This document shows, one piece after another, positions 11,301 through 20,800 of a DNA stretch of 64,000 bases. Position 1 is the first letter of the stretch, and each line of letters opens with the position of its first letter. This DNA comes from Oscheius dolichura. Taxonomy: Eukaryota > Nematoda > Chromadorea > Rhabditida > Rhabditidae. Position numbers and translations under genes: made by a program. The notes beneath the pieces are model-generated. The model was not told the DNA's origin and did not search any database. It saw only the letters and a list, made by a program, of their open reading frames with translations. The stretch covers positions 1,984,001-2,048,000 of the forward strand of contig OW051496.1 in NCBI GenBank assembly GCA_932521035.1, in the 5' to 3' direction.

Positions 11301-14300
11301 GGCAACAATCACTTGTCAATTTTGAAGAAGGAAATAAGATAAGCTCCTCTTCAACGGCAAGACCTACTCTTGTTTTTCAACAATCGATGTTTCAGATCTT
11401 GATCGTGGGAGGACTAAAAGAGAAGAAAGAAAAAAGCGACAGTATGCTTGTATTGAGTGCCGACAGGAAGGAATGGATTGAATTAGAATTGAAACTACCG
11501 CATAAGGCTCAAGTTAGCGGAATAGTCTACCGCGACGGGGAACTGTATCTAATCGGCGGTGGCAACAAGTCGAAAGATCTTCATAAATTGGACAACGCTC
11601 TGAAATGGAAACCTCTGACAGATATGAATATGGCCCGGAAATATATCGCAAGCAGTTGCTTCGAATGGAAAGGAGACATTTGGGCATGTGGCGGACAAGC
11701 CAAGGATAGCGAAGGTTTCCTCAACACTGTCGAAAAATACGATATCATGGAAAATATTTGGATGAACATGCGGTAAGTAGACAACATTTTGGCTATTTTG
11801 GGGGCAATGGGGCGTGGCTTCGCCATTGTCATAATAGCGCAGTGCGTTGAGGAGCGCGCTTGTGGAACATCCCGGGTTCGATCCCCGCCAAGGAAAAACA
11901 TTTTTGCTTTTTTTTCTAAGGTTCCATAACGGTAAATAACCGTTGTATACATCTAAAAATCATGTTTTCTAAAAGCAACAAGCCGTAACGGGCGCCCGCG
12001 GCTTGACCGCGCTTGGCTCCCCCTCCTCCAGGCCGGCTCCCCCTCCTCCAACGCCGACTCACCTTACTCCCCGGCAATCTTGCACCGGTCTCTAGTTATT
12101 TTCTTGTTGGATCAAAATTCGACGGTCAAAATTCGCCATTTGCAAAAACGCGAAAGGCCAAAAAAAAGGTAGAAAGTTTTCAGACCGATGCAATCTCCCA
12201 GATCGGCTGCAGCAGCGGCAATTTTGAATGATAGAATTGTTGTCACTGGCGGATATTCTGACAATACGACGATTACGAATTTAGTTGAATGTTTTTCACC
12301 GGAGCTTGGTTTCTGGACTGGATTTCCTTATATGCCGAAACCTCGTGGTGCTCATTCACTCGTCTCTCACAATGATAAGCTAGTCATAATGGGAGGTCTT
12401 GACGAAGAAAAAGCTTGTGACACCGTCTGGGAACTGGATTCTTTAGGAAAAAACCTCGACTGGAACTCGTTGCCAGCAATGAAATATCCTGCCGCCTTCT
12501 TCGGTGGAACAGTCCTCGACAATGAAATCTACGCAATTGGAGGATGGCAGGAAACTGAGGCATCGCTGAAGCGGGTGGAAATATTCGATGGAAAAAGTTG
12601 GCGACTGGGTCCGTCTCTCCCGTATAAACTGTCCCACCATTCTGCTGTAATTATTCCCCAAGACTTGGCTGACCGACTGTGTCTGTAGAAATCAAATAAA
12701 TTCAATTTTTAAAACAGAAATCATGATGATCATATGGTGATGATCATAATGAAAATATACGGTAGAAGCTGTACTGTAAGCAGGGCTGTGCGGAATTCCG
12801 TTTCCGTCTTTCGAGTGTCACCATTTCCGGGTTTTTGGCTCCGTAATTCCGTCTTCCGTCTTCCGGAAAAATAGGCCAAATTACGGAAAAGAATCCGGAA
12901 ATAAGCAGTATTATAGGGTGGCTACCCATCGAGAAAAAAAAAACAAAAGAGCTTCTGCGCCCGAGTGGGGTCGAACCATCGCGGAAATTTGTGCAGTTGA
13001 GCGCGCTATCCACTACACCACCACAACCAGTTTCTACTCGACGTCTATCAAAATTACCATCCTCTAGGCAATAGAAATAAGTTTTACTCTTGGTGGGTCC
13101 GCTGCAACTAAACAAACGTGGGCCCTAGCATTCTAAAACACCTTTCCATTTTACACTTATACCATTTGGCGATCAAGAAAGGTCTTGTAGATAAACGCAG
13201 TGCAAGCAATAGCATTAGTCCTTATAGGAACCCAAGATTCTCTTCTTTTTCACCAATTCAGTTTCGATTTTTACTTATTATCCCAAATTAAAAACTTATA
13301 AGCACATTTACACATATTACATATAACAAACCCATATTACCCCAAAATAGTAGCAAAGTCAAAGCTTTGAGATTTATAATAAACGCCTCCCATTTCTGAA
13401 GGTTCTACGTTTGTTATCTTTCGTGAAAACACTGACAACCTGTGGCACGGTCAATCGAGTGAGTTATATAAAGATACAGAGTAGTAAAACGCTACTTCTC
13501 ACTGTAAAAACATCAAATTTGTAAAAATTTTATGGGGAATTTCAACTATTTCCGTTTCCGTCTTCCGAATTTTTTATTTTGACGGAATTCCGTCTTCCGT
13601 CTTCCGGGAGAGTCAGAAATCTCTTCCGCACAGCCCTGACTGTAAGTAGTTCTCAATGCTTTGGTGAAAATCGTCTGTTCATATCACCTCTTTAGATCCC
13701 TTTTACAGACTTTCATCGCTTCGTTGTGAGTCCCATAAGAAATTGTAGACTCACCCCCGCCTCCATGAGGACTCTCCTTGAATTCTTCAATCGTTTCTCC
13801 TGTGTCGAGTAGAATAGCGGCCCGCTTATGATAATCATCTGTTGGAAGAGTTCAGCTTTCGGGTCAATATTTCTAAAATTCAAAAAATATCCTTGAAAGA
13901 CAACTAGTTGTTACATGGAATAGGCCAGGCCATAGATAAGACAGCCGCCAGTAGAATGGCCCATGAGAGTCACTTGCGAGCTGTTTCCTCCAAAATTATG
14001 GATCTCCTCATTTACAAATTGTAGACCACGTTCGATATCTGAAAAGTGGTGATCGGAACTCATTTTGTTCAAATATAAGCAGCTTCATTTGATCCCTTTA
14101 TGCGGAAAGTAAAAACTGACCATAAACTGGGAGATTCCTCGGTACAATTGTACTATTGTCAAAGAAGAGGAGCCCAAGGGTGCCTAGTCTCATTGAGGGA
14201 ATGACAAAGACGATATCTGAAACGGAATTATACTTTCAGCGTAGTTTTTTTCCTAGAGAAAGCTCCGAGAAAATGGGCTTGTGCCTGGGCAAACAGTCCG

Positions 14301-15298
14301 CTTTTAGGCGCGCCTCGTTACGTAACATATCATCAGTCAAAGTTTGTGGGCCTACAGGAATTTTTATTGGGACGGTTGAGATGTGACTGGGTTCATTAGA
14401 ATCGCCTTTTCGTGCTCTCCAACTACGTTTTTGAATTTTTGAAATCGACCAAGAAATGATCGAGATATAGACACAAACACCCGACACTCCCATCTATGCC
14501 CAATATCGGACGCCTGGGCGGTTTTCCCAGATATTCCAGTGCCAATAAATGGACTCCTTTTTTATAAAAATACCTTTCGAAGCATAATTCTCCACAATGA
14601 AGGAGTTGTTGAACATCACTGCCGAATCGTAGGATAGTGCTCCTCCATGGAGGTACACCACCACCGGACAGGAGGCATTCGACTGGAGACAGCTGCCGCT
14701 AGTGAAAATATTCAAATATAGACAATCTTCACTGAATAATGTCTGTAGAGAGGAAGATTTTGTCGAATTTGAGGGGCAGGCAGCTCTGAAACACCGTATT
14801 TTGGCCCATTATAGTCAAAAATAGTGAAATTATACTGTATTCTACTCTAAAAATGAGGAAAAATACCGTATTCACGTCAAAAACATGGAAATATGCCCTA
14901 TTATAGTCAAAGTAATTGAATTCCAAAAGAAAAACGGGGAAAATCGCTACAGGAACCCATAAACCCCGCTAACCCTCCATTTCGCTGTGGGACCCACTAA
15001 AAAGTATTCAGACTTGCCTGTATTCTGTAGCGTTCAATACTCCGCTCCATTTTCTTGGTCTTCCCAAAATTTTCAACCGATTTTCTCCTAATGGCGGTTC
15101 TGTTTGTGGAATTCCCTGTAAGTTTCTTAATTTTAGGAATTTTCCATATTTTACCAGGAATATATGAGCTTCTTTTCCACTACTGGTGGCTTTATCCAGT
15201 CCTTGAAGAGTTCCATAAGAAGTAGAAATATTTTTACTGGATACAAAGGCGGAAAATATTGCTAGAAGTAGAAATGACAGGGAGAAAGACAAACACAT
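2370..15298 (-). CDS. Type-B carboxylesterase with C-terminal membrane anchor; hosts genes B, C and D in intron 6
   Basis: Eleven exons on the minus strand: 15155-15298, 15018-15115, 14574-14785, 14121-14216, 13915-14038, 13755-13872, 3953-4277, 3412-3580, 3155-3297, 2541-2698, 2370-2498. All phases agree and give 571 residues, a normal length for the family. Seen: signal peptide (1-20), GIPxxEPPLGENR, SEDCLYLN, oxyanion-hole YLHGG, nucleophile elbow GHSTGG (Ser212; most relatives have GESAGG), acid in GATRLE (Glu335), His435 in PTHSAD, and a hydrophobic helix at about 531-557 followed by a short basic tail ending TPLLS. The triad residues are present, so an active ester hydrolase tethered outside the cell or in the lumen is likely; the His in place of Glu beside Ser212 is unusual. 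Intron 2 uses a GC donor (AG|GCAAGT). Exon 8 is joined with an agag|CC acceptor, chosen to keep phase. The substrate cannot be told. Confidence 0.85.
2699..3154. repeat. Esterase intron 9 with inverted-repeat insertion
   Basis: Within this 456-base intron an inverted repeat has arms at about 2992-3018 and 3057-3082 (CCCGCACCCGTAAAGTCTCG and its near-complement). The CGGGTGCGG / GCCGACAT-like core also occurs near 23095 and 52265, inside the TTAA-flanked 'R' elements, so this is probably a relic of related mobile DNA. Confidence 0.55.
3600..3870. mobile_element. MITE copy of the CATACATG family, truncated (esterase intron 7)
   Basis: Shares with the elements at 14290-14530, 18630-18740 and 40166-40400 the core GTTACGTAACATAT, an AAGTTTGTGGGGCTAC-like block, GGTTGAGATGTGA and a GACCAAGAAATGACCGAGAT block. 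It ends near GCCCATGTATG at about 3829. The left terminal repeat is not recognisable. Confidence 0.6.
4446..4461 (+). promoter_or_regulatory. Acceptor 8 bases before the ATG of gene B (likely trans-splice site)
   Basis: Strong cgttttcag is followed by TGACCAAA and then ATG. Gene C has the same spacing (ttccag, CCGTCAAA, ATG). With no upstream exon visible this suggests spliced-leader addition, though a 5' UTR intron would look the same. Confidence 0.5.
4462..6217 (+). CDS. Gene B: triplicated coiled-coil protein with proline-rich tail; frameshifted, no kelch
   Basis: Three copies of a two-exon module: 4462-4597 + 4637-4675, 4747-4890 + 4929-4967, 5039-5183 + 5224-5262. Each long exon encodes EDPxLQMYxAQAIxIE then a charged heptad-like stretch (EKEELEERLRR); each short one encodes a Ser/Lys/Asp-rich linker. 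Exon 5303-5567 follows, then 5611-5762, 5805 onward, and a last exon 6068-6217 rich in Pro, Tyr and Asp ending at TAG. The splice joining the last exon is unresolved. AATAAA is at 6247. Oddity: the third long exon has one extra A near 5130 (GAAAAAGG against GAAAGGG in gene C), which shifts the frame, so the gene may be a pseudogene or lose that module. The N-terminus matches gene C, so this is a kelch-less paralogue. Function unknown. Confidence 0.55.
6247..6252 (+). terminator. Poly(A) signal AATAAA, gene B
   Basis: AATAAA lies 30 bases after the proposed TAG stop of gene B. Confidence 0.5.
6559..8175 (+). CDS. Gene C: coiled-coil / kelch-propeller protein, complete
   Basis: Six exons: 6559-6694, 6732-6791, 6832-6960, 6999-7087, 7124-7497, 7617-8175; phases agree and give 448 residues. 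Residues 1-138 form an N-terminal region with EDP-like MSDDPLLQMYEAQ, then heptad-rich helix (DRLEREKEEMAERLRRLE, further NNLLERTRADVNSLQQRM). Residues 139-448 are a six-blade kelch propeller starting ILIMGG. The ATG was chosen because an acceptor lies 8 bases upstream and the first residues match gene B. A near-duplicate of 'WKxLPxM' (about 7885-7955) adds some 16 residues in one blade compared with gene A. AATAAA (8174) overlaps the stop. Probably a cytosolic oligomeric protein-binding adaptor; there is no BTB or catalytic domain. Confidence 0.85.
8174..8179 (+). terminator. Poly(A) signal AATAAA, gene C
   Basis: The hexamer overlaps the TAA stop of gene C. Confidence 0.4.
8242..8302. mobile_element. 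Minimal 45-bp MITE with perfect 8-bp target duplication
   Basis: Element 8250-8294 starts CATACATGGGC, has a GGGCGCGCGCTC side and ends CATGTATG. It is flanked on both sides by GTTACAGC (8242-8249 and 8295-8302). It carries the terminal sequence of the family seen at 24805 and 40166, without the interior. Confidence 0.8.
8328..8499. mobile_element. 172-bp MITE, terminal repeat AGTCTGTCAAG
   Basis: The ends AGTCTGTCAAG...CTTGACAGACT are exact inverses, and the complementarity continues as AAAAAAGACG...CGTCTTTTTT and AAGGTCTAAC...GTTAGACCTT. A second copy, internally reversed, begins at 47831. Confidence 0.75.
8889..9030 (+). CDS. Orphan exon resembling gene B exon 5303-5567
   Basis: An acceptor ttttag and a donor ACG|GTGAGT bound an open stretch encoding VVANAINPRLPPGGQ...WEDMSPPT. 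The GTTGCAAATG start and the proline-rich style resemble gene B. It may be an exon of gene D or a leftover of a lost paralogue; no in-frame partner was found. Confidence 0.3.
9031..9814. other. Gap between orphan exon and gene D
   Basis: Holds one end of a TTAA-flanked element (GGTCCCTGACAGTCCCTTTAA, ending 9361) and a GC-rich block (9285-9330). An ATG-started open frame at 9582-9800 lacks homology or convincing splice sites. Nothing firm. Confidence 0.4.
9815..12688 (+). CDS. Gene D: diverged coiled-coil / kelch-propeller protein (start not found)
   Basis: Exons 9815-9896, 9964-10002, 10740-10874, 10913-10951, 10994-11104, 11226-11772, 12184-12688; phases agree (486 codons without the first exon). 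Exon 1 here (ESEELEESLGRVEL) and exon 3 (YEDPALAICKAQ then KKRKEELKKVIVELE) are diverged copies of the coil exon of genes B and C. Exon 6 encodes a proline-rich linker running without an intron into ILIVGG, so the phase-0 intron present in A, C and the kinases is missing here. The kelch cassette keeps its internal split (ATGCG|gtaag, then A). It ends ...FADRLCL, AATAAA at 12695. It is less similar to genes A and C than they are to each other. Likely protein-binding; partner unknown. Confidence 0.75.
10003..10739. repeat. Gene D intron 2 filled with SINE and hAT fragments
   Basis: Contains a tRNA-like B-box (GGGTTCGATCC at 10445) followed by the ATTTTTGCATTTTTTTTGC tail, then CGGATAAT repeats and a terminus reading CCGGATTATCCGCACATCCCTG in two parts (about 10607-10629). 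The latter is the inverse of a CAGGGATGTGCGGATAATCC hAT-type end, also seen near 60983 and 61948. Confidence 0.5.
11832..11919 (+). mobile_element. tRNA-derived SINE (intron of gene D)
   Basis: Box A-like TAGCGCAGTGCG and box B GGTTCGATCCC are about 35 bases apart, followed by the tail ACATTTTTGCTTTTTTTT. It is not a tRNA gene: there is no matching acceptor stem. Confidence 0.65.
12695..12700 (+). terminator. Poly(A) signal AATAAA, gene D
   Basis: AATAAA seven bases after the TAG stop of gene D. Confidence 0.5.
12773..13646. mobile_element. hAT-like nonautonomous element, 858 bp, perfect 8-bp target duplication
   Basis: The element 12781-13638 has inverse ends CAGGGCTGTGCGGAA...TTCCGCACAGCCCTG and is flanked by ACTGTAAG on both sides. 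Subterminal TTCCGTCTTCCG repeats occur at both ends. It has no transposase frame but contains a tRNA-like pol III promoter (12935-13026, minus strand). Confidence 0.85.
12935..13026 (-). mobile_element. tRNA-like sequence / SINE inside the hAT element
   Basis: On the minus strand: box A TGGTGTAGTGG, box B GGTTCGACCCC, then a T-rich tail with a TTTTGTTTTTTTTT run. Acceptor-stem pairing is not convincing, so this is scored as a SINE or tRNA pseudogene. Confidence 0.55.
14285..14530. mobile_element. MITE of the CATACATG family (esterase intron 3)
   Basis: Shares GTTACGTAACATAT, CAAAGTTTGTGGG, GGTTGAGATGTGA and CCAAGAAATGATCGAGAT with the copies at 3600 and 40166. The ends are diverged (CCTGGGCAAAC and CATCTATGCCC). 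Confidence 0.6.
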
Positions 15299-17889
15299 TG
15301 AACAGGAAAAGAGTGGACAGTCCAAATCAGCAGCAGGGGAGCAGAGAGGACGGCGATTAGATAGGTATCTGGAGGGAGCAGGGGTGATAAGAGGAATGGA
15401 AAGGGCAAAAAAACTGAACGAAGAAATAAAACGTAAAAATGGTGGAACTGACAAACTGTGGCAAATTATTCAAAACAATAAGCAAAAAACGTCTATTGAT
15501 GAAGAATTTGAATGGTCCTTTTCTAGCACATTTGGAACAAACAAAGTTTTCAGTGATGCTAGAAGGTAAACCGATAAGGAGGAGTGGAAAACAAACTAAC
15601 TTGTGAGAATAAGAAACGGGAAGAAAATGCAAAATCGGCTGAATTTTCCTAATAGTCCATTTCAAATGGAAAAGCCACGAAACTGAATTAGTTAAAGGTT
15701 TAATCGATCTAGACCGGGCATTTTCCCGTCTAGATGATCCAACCTCAAACTTTTGCATGCATTTTTATGCGAATTTCACACATGTTTTGGTTGTTTTTAT
15801 TACTGCATTTACTTATTTGGACGATGAACTATCCAAAAAAACATTAACATTGTTGGAATCTATGTCAAATCCAATTATCGAAAAATTTGCAAGAAATTGA
15901 ACTCGAAAAATACCTGCACGGCCCGCGAATTACTTTTCCATTTGAAATAGACTATAACAGAGGATGTTTGAACATTGAAGGGCCCAATTTCATTCCTTTT
16001 CTAGTATTTTTGAAGAAGAAAATATTTTTCTAAAGACTTTTGACGCCCCCTAATAACAGAGAAGAAGACGAAGATTTGGAAGGAATGAATGGTTGAGCTG
16101 GCTGTCTAACTGTGGCCGATTATCCAATTACTTAAAAAAAACTGTTCCTCTCTTCTTTTTCTAGCCTTTTTGGAACAAATAAATAAGTTTTAGCGATGAT
16201 AGCAAGCAAAAAGGCTAGGAGCAGAAGGCAAATAGATAGAGAAGAGTAAAATAGGTCCTAGCTGTCTAATTGTGGTTATTTGCAGTTTGAACATCGAATC
16301 GAAAGAGCTACCATTGATGAACATTCATTTTTGTAGTTTTCTAGTATTTTTGAAGAAGAAAAAAAAACAGAAGAAGTCGAATAATTGGATGTAAGGAGCC
16401 GTCGAAGCAACTGTCTAACTGTAGCAGTTTGAAGATTTATTCAAAGGTGAACCCATTGATGAGTATTTTATTTCATTGCTTTTCTAGTATTTTTGAAGGA
16501 AAAAAATATTTCTTCTATTGGAACTTCATTATTCCCATTTCTGTATTGTGTACGTCGCGAATGAAGAAAAAAGTACCCCCAACCAGTGCTCATTGTCTTT
16601 TATACTTTTTGAATAACACAAAATATTCAACGATTCCTTGGAGCAGACGCCAACGGTCTGAATCATCATCATGACAGGGAACTTGGAGAAAAGGGCGAGG
16701 AAAACGGGATGGCCAAGCTCCGACCGAAACTGAAATGGAAACGACCCAAAACGTCGTTCGTTTCGAAAATGGCCGAAACAAAAACGCCCGTTTCGGACGA
16801 ATTTTTCGGCAATTTTGCGTGACGTTGTAAAATTCCACCAATATTGCTAAAATGCTGGTGGAATTTTACGTTATTCTTCATCTTTTTAACGCTCAAAATG
16901 ACAAATTCGTCATATTCCAATACAATTTTTGTCACCAAGCAGCGTCAAGAAGATGAAACGACCTGCGTCAAGCACCTTCTCTACCAGATGAGCGCTAAAC
17001 GTCTTCGTGATCACCCTACCAATTCATTCTGTGAATAAGTTATATTCAGGCCTCGGAGTACCGTACTCATTTCTGAAAATAGCCGTCTACTGCCAGCCGG
17101 TCTATCCGATAGTCTCTCGGGAGCCTTCCACCTCGAATTTGGTTCTCCGGAACTTGCTGTGCTATTCAGTATTTTAAAAAATTTCGTAGATGACTCATAA
17201 GGGCACCCTTTTCATTTTACACAATTCAATGAGCCAAAACACATAAAAAATTCGGAAACTAGGCGCAATCGACCATGTAAAAGTTAATGTGAAGTAGAAT
17301 TCAGAATACCGTATTTTCTCAATTAGAAGCCCCCCTCTCCGTAAATGCGCTCTGTAAAAATGCTCTGTCTAAATCGTAATGCGTCGTGCAAAAACGCTAT
17401 TGCAAGCGTTTTTCTTGTTTTTTTTTGTATTACTATGATCATTATGACCTATACGTTGCATTACAGAAAGAAAAATAGAAAAATAATCATAAATAATCGA
17501 GTAAATGAACGTCTAACCGAAAACGCGCTTTCCATATATGCCAATGGAGCACCTTTTCATTCTTTCTTTTTTTGTGATCAGCGTTCATATTTTCTTCAAA
17601 GTTTTGGAAACTCTTTATAATTCCATCCAATTCATTTACAACAGTTCATTCTTCTTGCCTTTGTTCCCACATACCCAACTGATATTTATCCCGGATCCCG
17701 CCGCGACCGCTATTCTCCGCCAAATAAAAGCATCTTCCCTTTTGCGCTTTTCTAATCAGCTGCAGCAGCTTTTTGTTTATTTTTTCCACCTGTTGATATC
17801 ATTTTCCATCGTATTTCATCACATTTCACATTGAATTAACCCAGATTTTACTGGGAATTCATGAAAAAAGAGGATTTTTGTTTCAGAAG
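15299..17889. other. Intergenic region between esterase and ATG16 gene; degenerate tandem repeat
   Basis: Both neighbours start in this interval and diverge from it. Between about 15440 and 16500, TTTTCTAG(TATTTTTGAAG) recurs near 15524, 16000, 16161, 16336 and 16483, each with a CTGTCTAACTGTGG-like block upstream. This gives an eroded repeat of roughly 150-175 bases. No supported gene. Confidence 0.45.
17880..17889 (+). promoter_or_regulatory. Acceptor 3 bases before the ATG of the ATG16 gene
   Basis: tttttgtttcag|AAG|ATG: a consensus acceptor without a visible upstream exon, consistent with spliced-leader addition. Confidence 0.5.
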
Positions 17890-20800
17890 ATGGAAGTGGC
17901 CAATCCGCCGTCGACTTCCGGATATCGGGATGAGATTTTGAGCCGGTTGGAGAAGAGAAACGACCAATGGAAGCCGTTCGAGGGAATTTTTAAAAGCTGT
18001 GAGTACTTCTTCTTTGTTTTTTGTTGTTCAGGACTTGAATAAAGGGAAGCAAAGAGCTATATCAGTGTTTGGGCTGCTTGTTATCATTTTCAAATATCTA
18101 AATTTTCGAAATTTTCGTTGGAGATTCTTTTTGTAGCCGACTTTTGACTTCCTATGCTCTTTTTGTAGTGAAAACCGGGTATTTTGAAGAGAAACGGCGC
18201 ATTTTTATGCATTTTTGAAGAAATTTCGTTCCCTTCCTCCTACTTTTGGCTTTCTTCATGTTATTAGAACCGTTGATAATGTCAAAGAGATGGCGTTTCC
18301 AATCCGTCTCATCGCTATCTGAACAAATCTAAAAAGATTCAAGATCTGCATAAAAGAGAAGGTATATTCGAGTTCTTGTTATGAACTCTCTTCTTATTGG
18401 AATCAAAAGAAATCTCCCTCCACTTGCAACCTCCTCGTGCTCACTAGGAAAAGAAAGGAAGAAGTCTGGGTGCTTCTGGAGGCTGCTATCGGCCTTTCGG
18501 AGCCTGCCCATCTTCTAGTAGATACGGTTACAGGTTGTTCGGGCTAACTGTTGTAAGATGCCCTAACCAGCTTGCTAATCTGGCAAAAAAATCAGTCTAA
18601 TATGATAATATTTCCGCCATGTGAGCCTACATGAGCAAATACCTGGGCGCGCCGCGTTACGTAACATATCCTCTGCCAAAGTTTGTGGGGAGTTTTTTTG
18701 TCGGGCCGGGCGGTTGAGCTGTGATTGGGTTCATTGTAATTACTCATGCGCATGTGACTACAATACAGTAAACTCTTTTTTTATGGTTTACTCGGAATAT
18801 TAAAAAAGATTTTTGGCCATATCATTTGTTACAATCAGTTTTCCAGTTTTAATGATCTCAATAGAATGAAAATTTTATTCCTGTAGGAAAAATTTAGTCA
18901 ATTGTCTTCCAGCTTCCAGCTTCAGAATTAAGGAACTTCAGAAAAGAGTTTTTATGTTTTGCCCAAAATACTAAAAGAACTTTTTTTCCCATATTTGATT
19001 CGTCGACACGCTTTTGAAACCCCCAGTATTTTCAGACAGCCACCTAGCCGACACGTTGAGTAAGGCCCGCGCCACTGGAAGTGCCCGTAACCGGACGATG
19101 AGCATCCAACAAGAGTAAGCAGCTTCCTTTTCCATTTACTGCTTCCTTTCTCAATTTTCAGTGGTGGAGGAGGTGCATCCCAGATAGAAATGGACTCGCT
19201 GCGGGAGGAACTAAACCTAGCCTATAAATTGAAGAGCAAAACGGATCAGGAATACATCGACGCGTCGAGGAGAATCGTCGAATTGGAGAAACAATTCAAG
19301 GACATTTCTAATGAGTGAGTTAGGGGACGAAGAGAAGTTTTTCAGTGTAAAACATCGGGTAAAACGTCTTCAAAAGTGGAACACGTTCTGACGACCATGG
19401 GGGTCTTTACAAATTTTCGAGTAGTCAAGGCAAAATGAACTTTTCTATAAGTAAAATCATGGACACAAATTCACGAAAGTTTTTCCACAGTCCACAGAAT
19501 AAACCACATATTTTGAAAACAATTCTATAAAATCTGATTATGAAAATTCGAAAAGCATAACGATTGAAAATTCGAGAAATTCGAGTATGGTTGCTAATTG
19601 ACAATGAACAGGAAGCGTTTTCATGGAATTTTCTAATTTTTACCAGCCTAGAAATAGGAACAAGGTTTGGGAAATATTAGTGGGCAAGCTGGGTATACAA
19701 ATTTTTTTACTTCCGTTTTAGTTTCATTGCAATTCCTTTATGGTAGCAACAAATAATTTAGCAGTTGGCCGTGGTTCCAGGATTTTCCTAGTGAAATTTT
19801 CTCTTCAGGCGAAACACTCTCCTCGGCGACAAGACGAAGCTCTGTGCACGTATAGCTGAACTGGAGCACGCCTATAAAAAAGTGAGTTTTAGCTCTGCCT
19901 GCTGTTTACAACTCGTACTTTTCCAGACAACGGATGATAATAGCCTCCTGAAGGATGAGTGGACGGCAATGACGATAATAGTCAATACCCAGAAGGAGAA
20001 AATAACCCAACTAGAACAGGAACAACTCCATTTGATCAATAAAATCCGGGAATTGAATGAGCAAAAGGCTAATTTCATGAACGCGGAGGTGGATCGGCAG
20101 GCGGCGTGAGTTTTCGTCTCCTTTTTTGGTTATTTTTTGGGAATTTTAGGAAACAAAAACTGAAACTGCAAATGGATATAGCCAGTGCTATCGCCGATAC
20201 AAGTAGGGATTCTAGAGCGTGAGTATTTTCAGCAATTTTAGTTTTTGAGTTACTGTATTTTCGCGAAAAAGTTCAATTTGAAGCTTTCTAGTGTTCTGAC
20301 AAGCGATTGTGAGTGAAGCCCATTCAAATCCTAACATCAGTTGAAATTCATAGCAGCCTTGAAGCCTGATAGATTCAGTTCCCTCTTGTTTTCGCTTTCA
20401 ACATCTGCCTTTTACAATGCGACAATTTCTGTGTGAGATTTCGATTAGAATCTTCTAGTTCGCAGAGGATAGCGGTATTCTATGAAATTATGACCTTTTA
20501 CCCTAGTTATAAAACCAAAAATAAACTAGGGTAACTACTATGTTAACGTCCAAAGTTGAATAATCTCCCAATTTTCAGGAACAGTATCATTTCCCAGGCG
20601 GATGGCCCCACTGGATTAGCCTGCTTGGGTGACATGCCGCCACATAGTGCACAAGCTAAATTTGTAAGTTTTAATGAGGAGATATAATCTGGCCTCCCAT
20701 TCCAAATACAGTTCTCCGTCTTCTCCAAAAACGATTAATTTAGGAAGCCCATGAGAGTGAAATCCTGGATGTCTGTTGGCTGGATAGCGATCGTTTTGTT

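Larger units (their letters stand above)
4278..13754 (-). other. 9.5-kb intron 6 of the carboxylesterase, containing genes B, C and D
   Basis: The intron begins at the GTGAGT after exon 6 (13754) and ends at ttttcag before 4277. Both sides are phase 0, and the joined text ...LMEAG|CLLATEEA... reads as one continuous esterase segment. Three plus-strand genes plus a hAT element fill it. Confidence 0.8.

Noticed and set aside
12955-13030. Functional tRNA gene
   Set aside because: Box A and box B are good, but the acceptor stem does not pair and the T-rich tail marks a SINE.
15440-16500. Tandem repeat as a CRISPR-like array
   Set aside because: The repeats are degenerate, long and unevenly spaced, and the genome is eukaryotic.
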